Of a stretch of DNA of 64,000 nucleotides, positions 16,817 to 25,340 are shown piece after piece (positions within the stretch are counted from its first letter, which is position 1; each line of letters opens with the position of its first letter). The stretch comes from an uncultured Cohaesibacter sp. (GTDB taxonomy: Bacteria > Pseudomonadota > Alphaproteobacteria > Rhizobiales > Cohaesibacteraceae), in the NCBI RefSeq assembly GCF_963677725.1, contig NZ_OY782507.1:3966501-4030500 (forward strand), given 5' to 3'. The position numbers were made by a program, and so were the translations under genes. The notes under the pieces were generated by a model that was given only the letters and a program-made list of their open reading frames with translations, was not told where the DNA came from and searched no databases.

Positions 16817-18340
16817 ATGTTTATCCACTCCCCCGATCCGAAACGCTGGCTGGTGCTGCTGGCAGTCATGCTGGCCTTCTTGCCTGTCGTGCTGGACATG
16901 ACGATCCTGCATGTCGCGCTGCCCACGCTGACCCAGGCGTTGAATGCGTCTGGCACCGAGGTCCTGTGGATCATCGACATCTACCCGTTGCTGATGGCCG
17001 GGCTTTTGGTGCCGATGGGCACGCTGTCGGATCGGGTTGGCAACCGCACGATTCTGCTGACGGGGCTGATCATCTTCGCCTTCGCGTCCGTGTGGGCAGC
17101 CTATGCCCCAAGTGCTGCTGCGATGATCGCCGCCCGGGTGTTTTTGGCACTGGGCGGTGCCATGATCATGCCGTGTGTTCTGGGGCTGATCCGCAAAACC
17201 TTCGAGGATGACGGTGAACGGGCCATGGCGCTTGGCCTTTGGGGCACGGTCGGGTCTGCGGGAGCAGCGGTCGGGCCTCTGGTCGGCGGCGCGCTTCTTG
17301 AACACTTCTGGTGGGGCTCGGTCTTTCTGATCAATGTGGCGGTCGTGCTGGTCGTGGTCCCAGCCTGCTGGCTATTGTTGCCACGCGTTGAGAAAACCAC
17401 ACGGGGCCGATGGCCTATCGGTCAGGCTCTACTGCTGATCGCGGGCATGATCTTAGTCGTCTATGGGATCAAGGCCGGTTTCAGCGGGAAGCAATCCTTG
17501 GCCGTCACTGCCCTGATCATTGCTGTCGGTATCGCAATTCTGTCGCTGTTCGCGCGCAAGCAACTCCGTTCAAATGAGCCGATGCTCGACCTTACGCTAC
17601 TGTCAAATCCTCCCATTTTTGCCGGCCTGACGATGGCAATTGTCGCTGCGGGCGCCTTGGCGGGGGTAGAGCTGACCTTGGCGCAAGAGCTGCAATATGT
17701 GTTGGGAAAGACCCCGTTGCAGGCGGGCCTTTTCATGGTCCCGATCATGGCTGCTGCGGCTTCGGGTGGGCCTGTTGCAGGCTATTTGTCCAATCGCTTC
17801 GGGCTACGGTGCGTTGCAAGCCTGTCGATGGCGATCTCATCCCTCGCCTTGGTCTTTCTCGCACAAAGCGATTTCCACGCTCCGGGCTACCTTGTGCCGC
17901 TGGCGCTTGCCCTGCTTGGCCTGACGCTGAGTATCGGGCTGACGGCATCTTCCATCGCGATCATGGGGGCGGTCGATGCTAGCAAGGGAGGCGCGGCCGG
18001 ATCTCTGGAGGCCACGGGATATGAACTTGGAACCGGTCTCGGCATTACTTTATTCGGGGTGTTCCTGTCAGGGGTGTTTCGTCGCGCCATTGACATGCCC
18101 GATAACCTGACACCTGAGCTGGCCGCCCAAGCTGCCCAAACCATCGGCGACACCTATATCGTTGCGACCCGGCTTGGTGGCGCTGAGGGCGAGCTGTTGA
18201 TCGCGGCTGGCAAGGCTGCCTTTACGCAGGCCCATGCGGTGCTGCTGACAACATCGGCCGCCGTGATTATGGCACTGGCCGTTGTTGTATTCATTGCCCT
18301 CGCGCGGCACCGCACGCCCGTTGCGGTCTCGCACCACTAA
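16817..18340 (+). CDS. MFS multidrug efflux transporter, DHA2 (14-TM, QacA/SmvA-like)
   Basis: 507-residue integral membrane protein. The first helix region has LDMTILHVALPTLTQAL with the D and the motif typical of DHA2 exporters; WIIDIYPLLMAGLLVPMGTL and SDRVGNRTILL carry motif A; VGSAGAAVGPLVGGALLEHF matches antiporter motif C. The length and about 14 hydrophobic segments fit proton-coupled export of cationic drugs or biocides. AGGTG lies before ATG 16817. Regulated most likely by the adjacent TetR protein. A GNAT gene follows 40 bases later on the same strand and may be co-transcribed. Confidence 0.92.
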   Translation: MFIHSPDPKRWLVLLAVMLAFLPVVLDMTILHVALPTLTQALNASGTEVLWIIDIYPLLMAGLLVPMGTLSDRVGNRTILLTGLIIFAFASVWAAYAPSAAAMIAARVFLALGGAMIMPCVLGLIRKTFEDDGERAMALGLWGTVGSAGAAVGPLVGGALLEHFWWGSVFLINVAVVLVVVPACWLLLPRVEKTTRGRWPIGQALLLIAGMILVVYGIKAGFSGKQSLAVTALIIAVGIAILSLFARKQLRSNEPMLDLTLLSNPPIFAGLTMAIVAAGALAGVELTLAQELQYVLGKTPLQAGLFMVPIMAAAASGGPVAGYLSNRFGLRCVASLSMAISSLALVFLAQSDFHAPGYLVPLALALLGLTLSIGLTASSIAIMGAVDASKGGAAGSLEATGYELGTGLGITLFGVFLSGVFRRAIDMPDNLTPELAAQAAQTIGDTYIVATRLGGAEGELLIAAGKAAFTQAHAVLLTTSAAVIMALAVVVFIALARHRTPVAVSHH

Positions 18341-18380
18341 CCTGAAAAAAAACCTAGAAACCACTTAAAGGATCTGCGCC

Positions 18381-18920
18381 ATGCAGCCCATTGAGACAGA
18401 ACGCCTTCGTCTTAGAAATTTTTGCGAACACGATGCGGAAGCGCTTTTTGCATATCTGAAGTCGCCTGTGGCCAGTTGCTTTTTGTCGCTTGCCTTGTCG
18501 GATATGGAGGCAGCTAGGGCCGACGCCACAAAGCGCAGCGAGGATGACGAGCAAATTGCTGTTTGTCTAAAGGACACCGATCTGATGATCGGCGATCTTT
18601 TCGCGCATCGCGAAGAGGATACGGTCTCGGTCGGATGGAACTTCAATCCGGACTATTTTGGGATGGGCTATGCGCTGGAGGCCGCCCGGGCTCTCTTTTC
18701 GGATCTGTTCAGCGATGTTCAGGTCCGTCGTCTCTATGCCTATGTCGAGGATCACAATCTGCCTTCACAACGGCTTTGCGAGCGGCTTGGGATGCGGCAA
18801 GAAGGGTTCTTCCTCGAATATGTTTCCTTCAAGAATGATGAGGCCGGTAAGCCGATCTTTGAAAACACCATGCAGTATGCGATCCTACGAAGGGAATGGG
18901 AGGCAGCCCGGACACGGTAA
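18381..18920 (+). CDS. GNAT-family acetyltransferase (RimJ/RimL-like)
   Basis: 179 residues, beginning MQPIETERLRLRNFCEHDAE, the usual RimJ/RimL-type opening. The acetyl-CoA-binding region is VGWNFNPDYFGMGYALEAAR, and DHNLPSQRLCERLGMRQEG is the conserved Asn-x-x-S-x-x-x-x-E-K/R-x-G-F segment near the end. Such enzymes acetylate protein N-termini or small molecules; the substrate here is unknown. AAAGGA precedes the ATG at eight bases. Its place behind an efflux gene suggests a shared transcript and perhaps a resistance role, by inference. Confidence 0.88.
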   Translation: MQPIETERLRLRNFCEHDAEALFAYLKSPVASCFLSLALSDMEAARADATKRSEDDEQIAVCLKDTDLMIGDLFAHREEDTVSVGWNFNPDYFGMGYALEAARALFSDLFSDVQVRRLYAYVEDHNLPSQRLCERLGMRQEGFFLEYVSFKNDEAGKPIFENTMQYAILRREWEAARTR

Positions 18921-19061
18921 TAAACTGCCGGATTATTCGCCTGTTTCGGTTTCAGCTTTTGTCGCTGTTGTGGCAAACTTGAGGGAACATGCGAACTTGT
19001 CCGAAAAGGTGGGACCCCTTCACACTCCGCCTTTGGGGCCGACAATAAGAGGAAATGCCGA

Positions 19062-20300
19062 ATGATGCGCATCTGGTCGAGATCGAGTTATTCGATAATG
19101 GCATGTTCGATCCTAGTCGCCTGTGGAGTCGCGGCCGCCAGTCCCTCTTTGGGGGCATCGCAGGGAGAGGCATCGATCATCTATCCCTCGGAGAGCAAGG
19201 CGCAACGCGGGGCTGCTCTGGATCGGTTCTGGGACAAATGGAAGCGCGTCTACCTCAAAGAAGGTTGCGGCGGTGCGTATGTCGATATTGCAGGTGACGG
19301 GAAGCCGACCTACGGAGACAGTGTACCCAATACCCTCACCGTGTCGGAGGCCCATGGATATGGAATGCTCGCCCTTGTCAGAATGGCGGGGCGGGACCGC
19401 CAGGCAAAGCCTCTTTTTGATGCAATGCTTGCCTATTTCCGGCTACACCCCGCCGAAAGCGGAACTGGCCTGATGGCGTGGAACCAGACCCGGGATTGCA
19501 AGGACGCGCCCGAAGGCGAAATGACGGCCAGCGACGGTGACATAGATATCGCCCTGTCGCTGCACTTGGCTGAGGAAGCTTGGGGCGGCTATGCCGCCAC
19601 CGCCGCCGAGATGCGTGCGGCCATCCTCGCCCGCGAAATTACCCGTCATGATCTTGTGAAGCTGGGCGACTGGGCGACCTATGAGGTCTATGACGTGGCC
19701 TCTCGATCATCGGATTTCATGCCTTACAACTTTTCCGTCTTTGCCGAAGCATCGGGTCCCGATGCGTCCCGGTGGACCGAAATCCGGCGCGCGGGATATG
19801 ACGTCTGGGGTCGGATATCAATGATCTATGCGCAAGGCACCGGCCTCGTGCCGGATTTCATGGTCGGGATGCCAGACGATCCGCACCCAGCCTCGGCGAA
19901 GTTCCTCGAAGGTGATTCCGACGGGTTCTATTCTTGGAATGCCCTGCGCTACCCGTATCGGCTGGCCGCCGATTACCGGGTCAGTCGCGATCCGCGTGCC
20001 GCTGACCGGCTGCAGCGGAGCAATGCATGGATCCGCACCGCGACCGGTGGGGACCCGTACCGCATCGCCTCGACTTATCGGCTCGACGGCAGCATCCCGC
20101 AGGATGGCCGTCAAACAGGAGAAGTCGGCTGGATTTCCATGTTCGCGGCCGGTGCGATTGCTGGCAGCGGGAACCCAGAGGCGGATCAGGCCTGGATGGA
20201 CGCTTTGTGGGCCGCCATGGTTGCCATTCCCATTGAGGAGGGAGACTATTTCGGCAACACTCTCAAGCTTCTCGCGATGATCGACCTGGCAGATTTCTGA
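19062..20300 (+). CDS. Glycoside hydrolase family 8 endoglucanase-like protein, probable lipoprotein
   Basis: 412 residues. The N-terminus has a hydrophobic segment ending ILVAC (Cys21), a fair lipobox, so it may be anchored to the outer membrane; an alternative is cleavage after residue 32. The catalytic domain has TVSEAHGYGMLALVRMAG, with the general-acid Glu, and TASDGDIDIALSLHLAEEAW, with the Asp positions typical of GH8. DGFYSWNALRYPYRLAAD and GWISMFAAGAIAG fit the alpha/alpha-toroid. GH8 enzymes hydrolyse beta-1,4-glucan, xylan or chitosan, and BcsZ of cellulose synthesis belongs here, but no bcs genes are nearby. AGAGG lies nine bases before ATG 19062. Confidence 0.88.
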   Translation: MMRIWSRSSYSIMACSILVACGVAAASPSLGASQGEASIIYPSESKAQRGAALDRFWDKWKRVYLKEGCGGAYVDIAGDGKPTYGDSVPNTLTVSEAHGYGMLALVRMAGRDRQAKPLFDAMLAYFRLHPAESGTGLMAWNQTRDCKDAPEGEMTASDGDIDIALSLHLAEEAWGGYAATAAEMRAAILAREITRHDLVKLGDWATYEVYDVASRSSDFMPYNFSVFAEASGPDASRWTEIRRAGYDVWGRISMIYAQGTGLVPDFMVGMPDDPHPASAKFLEGDSDGFYSWNALRYPYRLAADYRVSRDPRAADRLQRSNAWIRTATGGDPYRIASTYRLDGSIPQDGRQTGEVGWISMFAAGAIAGSGNPEADQAWMDALWAAMVAIPIEEGDYFGNTLKLLAMIDLADF

Positions 20301-20312
20301 ACGTCATCTATG

Positions 20313-20541
20313 GATTATGAGGATCTTGTCGCCTGAACGCAGAGGCTGACAGAAGATTTCAAAGACGCTGAGAAGCTCAACTGATTGGCTGTCTTCAATA
20401 TTCTGGCTCATAATCGGGATGATCATTCCAAGAATTTCGGTTTCCTCATGGGGCCTGTCACCGGGCTGCGATCTGACTTTCTCTTCTGGTTCGCGAGGAA
20501 AGCAAGGCAGCTAGGTAATGGGCGAGGGCGCAATCCCGGTT
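20313..20541 (+). pseudogene. Remnant of a HipA-type serine/threonine kinase (C-terminal end)
   Basis: Translation in one frame gives DYEDLVA, a stop, TQRLTEDFKDAEKLN, another stop, then LAVFNILAHNRDDHSKNFGF; NRDDHSKN is the HipA_C catalytic/metal-binding signature. The next frame (from 20455) continues LSPGCDLTFSSG, matching the LSPAYDLTFSSGPGG region of HipA/YjjJ proteins, then after a stop VMGEG. Two stops, a small deletion and a frameshift show decay. No start, N-terminal half or HipB partner is present. It directly follows the GH8 gene. Confidence 0.75.
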
Positions 20542-20550
20542 TTAAGAAGT

Positions 20551-20831
20551 TCCCGCTGGTCCAAAACGAAGTTCTTGATCACAGCTATTTCCGGATATTC
20601 CATTGCCAATTCTGCACGTGGTGTGCGGGCGTTTTCTTCGCCCTTTTTTTGTCATTGGCAGGTTCACTTGCCACTGAGATGCGAGGTCAAACCTTTGGGT
20701 ACATCGGTGGCTTGCCGTCCAAAATCAAGTCTATCAAGTCGGATTAAAAAGAGATGTGGCATTCTGTCATATATTTAAGTATTTGATATATATAATTAAA
20801 AAGTCACTATTTTACAAAAGATAGAATTAAT
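20551..20831 (+). other. AT-rich intergenic stretch before the ABC sugar locus
   Basis: No gene recognised. The 20760-20830 part is very AT-rich (TATATATAATTAAAA) and may bind a regulator or nucleoid protein ahead of the promoter at 20832. Confidence 0.4.
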
Positions 20832-20860
20832 TTGACATTTGATCAGTCGAAGTGTTAATC
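20832..20860 (+). promoter_or_regulatory. Candidate promoter of the sugar/polyol locus
   Basis: A perfect TTGACA (20832-20837) is followed after 17 bases by TTAATC (20855-20860), a weak -10. The poor -10 suggests an activator, or a regulated promoter. Confidence 0.45.
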
Positions 20861-20911
20861 CTGAATTAAGGAGAGGCGAGTGGAGGCTCGCTGAGGGATT
20901 TGGAGGAAGGT

Positions 20912-22393
20912 ATGACCCAAACTCTTTTGGAGGTTTTTGGGCTGAAAAAGCACTTTGGCGGCGTTGCTGCTTTGAGCGACGGACGTTTCACGCTGAAGGC
21001 TGGATCGGTTCATGCTCTGTGTGGAGGGAATGGCGCCGGAAAATCGACTTTTCTGACGATTGTCATGGGTATCCAGCAGCGCGATGCAGGCGTCATCAAG
21101 ATCAAGGGTAAAGAGGTCTCTTTCGACAAGCCTTCTGATGCCCTGGCTGCAGGCATCAGCATTATCGAACAAGAGCTAAGTCCTGTTCCTGCAATGAGTG
21201 TTGCGGAGAATATGTTTCTTGGTCGTGAGCCAGTTGCCACCTTCGGGCGCATTGATTTTGCGACGATGAACAGCAATGCACAGGCCATTCTGGATGAGTT
21301 GCAGTTCAACATTTCCTCGAAAAGCTTGATGATGGATCTCACGGTTGCCGAGTTGCAGTTGATCGAGATTGCCAAGGCGCTTTCATATGATGCCGAGGTC
21401 ATCATTATGGACGAGCCAACTTCTGCGCTTGGCGGTGCGGAAGTGGATCAGCTCTTTGCCGCTATCGAAAGGCTGAAGGCTGCTGGCAAGGGCATCATCT
21501 ATGTCAGTCACCGCCTATCAGAAATTTTCGATATTGCAGATACTTACACTGTCTTTCGGGATGGCTGTTTCGTCAATGAAGGTGCAATTTGCGACGTGTC
21601 CCGGCAGGATCTCATTCAGATGATTGTCGGTCGCCCGCTAACTGAGGAATTCGTGAAGGAAAATGCCCCGACTGATGAGGTCGTGCTGACAGTTTCCGAT
21701 CTGAATGCCGAGGATTGGGTCAAGGACATCTCCTTTAATGTGCGGCGTGGCGAGATCGTGGCGTTCTATGGATTGATGGGGTCGGGGCGCAGTGAAATCT
21801 TCGAGCGGCTGTTCGGTCTCAGCAATGATGTGGGCGGGCAAATCGAGCTTTTCGGTGAAGAAATCAAAATCCGTTCACCTGAACAGGCCATCGCCCACGG
21901 ATTGGCCTTCGTTACCGAAGACCGCAAAGGCTCGGGCCTTGTGCCGAGCGATGATGTTCGCTCCAACATATGTCTGGCACAGCTTGACTTTCTTTCGACA
22001 GGGCCGGTGATGAATAGTCGCCTCGAGGCGTCAGCAGCCCAAAAGATGATTGATCTCTTCAAAATCAAAACCGCATCCGACCGTTTGCCTGTTTCGGGAT
22101 TGTCCGGCGGCAATCAGCAGAAGGTGGTTCTGGGCAAATGGTTCCTGACTGAACCCAAAATCCTTTTGCTTGATGAACCGACACGAGGCGTCGACGTGGG
22201 CGCCAAGCGCGAAATTTACCGCATCATGTCCGATTTTGCTCAAGCTGGCGGCTCTGTCGTGATGATTAGTTCTGAAACCGATGAGGTTTTGGGGATGGCG
22301 GACCGGGTGATCGTGATGCGCGATGGGCGTGTCAGCGGTGAATTGCAGCGTGCTGATCTCAAAGCTGAAACCCTCTTGCATTTGGCGGCCTGA
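20912..22393 (+). CDS. Sugar ABC transporter, dual ATP-binding protein (RbsA-like)
   Basis: 493 residues with two nucleotide-binding domains, as in RbsA/XylG/MglA. The first has Walker A GGNGAGKST (Asn replaces the usual Glu before GAGKS) and the Walker B IIMDEPTSAL; its signature region is poorly conserved, as is usual. The second has an atypical A loop (GLMGSGRSE), signature SGGNQQKVVLGKWF and Walker B ILLLDEPTRGVDVG, which is class-typical. A strong GGAGGAAGG box sits before ATG 20912. It is the first gene of the polyol operon, followed by the permease after two bases. Confidence 0.94.
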   Translation: MTQTLLEVFGLKKHFGGVAALSDGRFTLKAGSVHALCGGNGAGKSTFLTIVMGIQQRDAGVIKIKGKEVSFDKPSDALAAGISIIEQELSPVPAMSVAENMFLGREPVATFGRIDFATMNSNAQAILDELQFNISSKSLMMDLTVAELQLIEIAKALSYDAEVIIMDEPTSALGGAEVDQLFAAIERLKAAGKGIIYVSHRLSEIFDIADTYTVFRDGCFVNEGAICDVSRQDLIQMIVGRPLTEEFVKENAPTDEVVLTVSDLNAEDWVKDISFNVRRGEIVAFYGLMGSGRSEIFERLFGLSNDVGGQIELFGEEIKIRSPEQAIAHGLAFVTEDRKGSGLVPSDDVRSNICLAQLDFLSTGPVMNSRLEASAAQKMIDLFKIKTASDRLPVSGLSGGNQQKVVLGKWFLTEPKILLLDEPTRGVDVGAKREIYRIMSDFAQAGGSVVMISSETDEVLGMADRVIVMRDGRVSGELQRADLKAETLLHLAA

Positions 22394-22419
22394 CCATGAG
22401 TACCGAAGGAGAAACCTTA

Positions 22420-23415
22420 ATGTTGGCAGCATCGGGTGCATCCCGTGATTACAAGGCGATAGCCGCGAAATACGGCCAGAAATACGGCATCCTGCTGGCT
22501 CTTGTTCTGGTCTGTCTTGTCTTGACCTTTGCAAATGAATATTTCCTGACGACGCGGAATATTCTCAACGTCCTGCGGCAGACCTCGATCAATGGCATTC
22601 TTGCTATCGGGATGACATTTGTCATTCTGACAAGGGGGATCGACCTGTCTGTTGGCTCTGTTGTTGCGTTGGCGGGCATTGTGGCCGCCTCCATGGCAAC
22701 GACATCGCAAGCAGCGGCCTTTATGGGGGCCCCTTATCCTGCCGCCGTCGCATTTGCGGTTGGTATTGCCGTGGGCGTCGTTGCCGGGGCGATTAACGGC
22801 ATAGTTGTTTCCCGCTTCAGCGTGCCGGCGTTTGTTACGACACTTGGGATGCTCTCTGCGGCGCGTGGTCTCACATTGCTCTATGCGGATGGTCAGCCCG
22901 TCCCAGCCTTGACCAAAGGGTTTCGGTTCATTGGGCGCGACGATATCTTGGGCATTCCGATGCCGGTTGTTCTCTTCGCACTGGTTTTCGTTGCGGCCTA
23001 TTGGGTCTTGTCATCCACGCGCTTTGGCCGCCGTGTCTATGCCGTTGGAGGCAACCCGCATGCTGCCCGTGTATCAGGCATCAATGTGCGTAGGGTCATT
23101 CTCAGCGTCTATGTAATTTCGGGCGGTTTGGCCGGTCTTGCGGGCATGATCCTTGCCGCGCGAACCGGTTCGGCCCTCACACAGGCCGGGATTGCCTATG
23201 AACTTGATGCTATCGCTGCGGTTGTTATTGGCGGCACCTCGTTGCTTGGCGGTGTTGGCCGTGTATCTGGCACGCTGATCGGTGCCCTGCTGATTGCGGT
23301 GGTCAATAATGGTCTCGATTTGATGGGGGTGGAGTCCTACTACCAGCAGGTCATCAAGGGGGCGCTGATCGTGGCAGCCGTGATGCTTGATCAGGCCCGA
23401 CAGAAAAACGCCTAA
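22420..23415 (+). CDS. Sugar ABC transporter permease (RbsC-like)
   Basis: 331 residues, starting MLAASGASRDYKAIAAKYGQ. Eight or more hydrophobic segments and the family motifs ILAIGMTFVILTRGIDLSVG and SVVALAGI, plus GRRVYAVGGNPHAARVSGI and AIAAVVIGGTSLLGGVG, identify a BPD_transp_2 permease of the ribose/xylose type. AGGAG sits eight bases before the ATG at 22420, so this start is preferred to 22396, which has none. Works with the ATPase upstream and the binding protein downstream. Confidence 0.93.
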   Translation: MLAASGASRDYKAIAAKYGQKYGILLALVLVCLVLTFANEYFLTTRNILNVLRQTSINGILAIGMTFVILTRGIDLSVGSVVALAGIVAASMATTSQAAAFMGAPYPAAVAFAVGIAVGVVAGAINGIVVSRFSVPAFVTTLGMLSAARGLTLLYADGQPVPALTKGFRFIGRDDILGIPMPVVLFALVFVAAYWVLSSTRFGRRVYAVGGNPHAARVSGINVRRVILSVYVISGGLAGLAGMILAARTGSALTQAGIAYELDAIAAVVIGGTSLLGGVGRVSGTLIGALLIAVVNNGLDLMGVESYYQQVIKGALIVAAVMLDQARQKNA

Positions 23416-23495
23416 TTAATTGACTTTTAAAGAAATTTCGGATCCCGCGTCGCGGGTGAACAGATGAACTGTGCACACACTGGAGGAGAAGCACA

Positions 23496-24482
23496 ATGTC
23501 TAAACTGATGAAAACCCTGGCAATTGCAGCCGCATTGATGACCAGCACCGCGGCGGTCGCAAAAGACGTTCCGAAAATCGGAGCTGCCGTTTACGGGCTC
23601 AATGCCGAATTCATGCAAATCTGGGCTCATGCCCTCGAAGAGCATCCGGCAGTGAAAGAAAAACTTGTCGATCTGACAATCTTTGACGGTCGTTATGATG
23701 CTCTGGTCCAGCAGGAACAGTTTGAAACCATGATCACGCAGAATTATGACGCGATCATTTTCGTTCCAATCGATATTGAAGCTGGTGCGTCTGCTGTTGA
23801 AGCTGCCCATGATGCGGGCATCCCTGTCTTTGGTTCCAACACGCGTGTGAATAGCGATTTGCTCAATTCCTATGTCGGCTCCAATGACGTTGCATCCGGT
23901 TATATGGAAGCCAAATACGTTCTCGACAAAATCGGCTGTAAGGGCAACGTCGTGATCATCGAAGGTCCGATTGGTCAGTCCGCACAGATCCAGCGTCTGG
24001 AAGGCAACAAGAAAGCGCTTGCTGAATGTCCTGATGTAAAGGTTCTTGAACAGAAAACGGCCAACTGGTCGCGCGCCGAAGCGCAGTCGCTGATGGAAAA
24101 CTGGCTCACCGCTCATCCAGGTGAAATCAATGGTGTGATCGGTCAGAATGATGAAATGGCTCTGGGCGCCATTGAAGCCATCAAGTCTGCCAAACTGAAT
24201 GTCGGCGACTTCGCAATTGCCGGGATTGACGGGATTACGGATTCTTTGCGTGCCGTGAAGAAGCAAGAAATGGCTTCCATCCTTCAGGATGGTGCCGCGC
24301 AGGCACAAGGTGCACTCGATCTGGCCATCAAGGCGGTTCAGCCAGACTACAAGCCGATGTCTAAAATCTGGAAGCAATATTCCGACATGCCTTGGAATGA
24401 CGGCAAGGACGCCGAATATAGCGTGCCTTGGACTCCGGTCACCCTCGACAATGTTGATGCGCTTCTCGCTAAACGTCAGTAG
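23496..24482 (+). CDS. Periplasmic sugar/polyol-binding protein (Peripla_BP_4)
   Basis: 328 residues with a signal peptide (MSKLMKTLAIAAALMTSTAA, cleavage near AVA-KDV). Mature sequence has the type I periplasmic-binding fold: NYDAIIFVPIDIEAGASAVE, AAHDAGIPVFGSNTRVNSDL and NGVIGQNDEMALGAIEAIKS, the ribose-binding-protein pattern. GGAGGAGAAG precedes the ATG. The ligand is unknown; the downstream dehydrogenase and dihydroxyacetone-kinase-like genes point to a short polyol or its ketose. Confidence 0.92.
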   Translation: MSKLMKTLAIAAALMTSTAAVAKDVPKIGAAVYGLNAEFMQIWAHALEEHPAVKEKLVDLTIFDGRYDALVQQEQFETMITQNYDAIIFVPIDIEAGASAVEAAHDAGIPVFGSNTRVNSDLLNSYVGSNDVASGYMEAKYVLDKIGCKGNVVIIEGPIGQSAQIQRLEGNKKALAECPDVKVLEQKTANWSRAEAQSLMENWLTAHPGEINGVIGQNDEMALGAIEAIKSAKLNVGDFAIAGIDGITDSLRAVKKQEMASILQDGAAQAQGALDLAIKAVQPDYKPMSKIWKQYSDMPWNDGKDAEYSVPWTPVTLDNVDALLAKRQ

Positions 24483-24490
24483 GCTTTTGT

Positions 24491-24516
24491 GCCCGGGCGG
24501 CAATGGCTGCCCGGGC
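24491..24516 (+). other. Strong hairpin after the binding-protein gene
   Basis: GCCCGGGC at 24491-24498 pairs with GCCCGGGC at 24509-24516 and internal GC pairs; no T-run. Such stems often stabilise the abundant binding-protein mRNA and lower expression of genes behind it. Confidence 0.6.
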
Positions 24517-24562
24517 CTATCAATCCATTCTCAAGGCATAAGAACGATCAAAGGACATAGCC

Positions 24563-25330
24563 ATGCCATCGGGACCAGAAACCATCGACTTCGACTTCCC
24601 GCTTACCGGGAAAACTGCATTCGTTACAGGAGGAGCATCCGGGATCGGCGCTGCGGTTGCTGATGCCTTGAACGCCAAAGGTGTTCGGGTTGCTGTTGTC
24701 GATCTGAAGGAAGATGCGGCAAAAGCCAAGGCAGGGGCTCTAGATGATGCCATCGCAATTGCGTGCAATGTTGCTGACGCTGACTCCGTTGATGCGGCTG
24801 TAAAGACTGCGACTGCGGCCTTTGGTCGGATTGATATTTTGGTCAACAGCGCGGGGATCGTTGCCCTAGCTCCAGCTGAAGACCTCAGCCTTGATGCATG
24901 GAAATTGACCATGGATGTCAACCTGACGGGCAGCTTTATTGTGGCTCAGACCGTCGGGCGCGTCATGATCAAACAGGGTGGTGGACGCATTATCAATATT
25001 GCTTCGCAGGCAGGCTCTGTTGCAATCGACGAACATGTGGCCTATTGCGCTTCCAAATTCGCCATTCGCGGGATGACCAAGACACTTGCTCTGGAATGGG
25101 GTGAGTTTGGTATCAATGTAAACAGCGTTTCTCCCACCGTTGTTTTGACCGAGCTGGGCAAATCCGCTTGGGCTGGCGAGAAAGGCGAAAATGCGATCAA
25201 GGAGATCCCCGTGGGCCGTTTTGCCGAACCATGCGAAATCGCTGCAGCCGTGGTTTTCCTGGCATCTGACGGCGCTGCCATGTTCAACGGCGCAGATCTG
25301 ATCGTCGACGGCGGCTATACCATCAAATGA
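24563..25330 (+). CDS. Short-chain dehydrogenase/reductase, probable polyol dehydrogenase
   Basis: 255-residue classical SDR. NAD-binding TGGASGIG near residue 21, acidic VVDLKE at the end of beta-2 (favouring NAD), NSAGIV, catalytic Ser in INIASQAGS and the YCASK catalytic pair. It resembles polyol dehydrogenases of the GolD/threitol dehydrogenase type, which oxidise a polyol to a ketose. Position between a sugar transporter and ketose-kinase-type genes supports that role, but the exact substrate (erythritol, threitol, arabitol or similar) is inference. Confidence 0.88.
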   Translation: MPSGPETIDFDFPLTGKTAFVTGGASGIGAAVADALNAKGVRVAVVDLKEDAAKAKAGALDDAIAIACNVADADSVDAAVKTATAAFGRIDILVNSAGIVALAPAEDLSLDAWKLTMDVNLTGSFIVAQTVGRVMIKQGGGRIINIASQAGSVAIDEHVAYCASKFAIRGMTKTLALEWGEFGINVNSVSPTVVLTELGKSAWAGEKGENAIKEIPVGRFAEPCEIAAAVVFLASDGAAMFNGADLIVDGGYTIK

Positions 25331-25340
25331 GGACAAGTAA

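Noticed and set aside
23427-24503. 358-codon frame opposite the sugar-binding protein
   Set aside because: Shadow; the plus frame has signal peptide, ribosome site and fold motifs.
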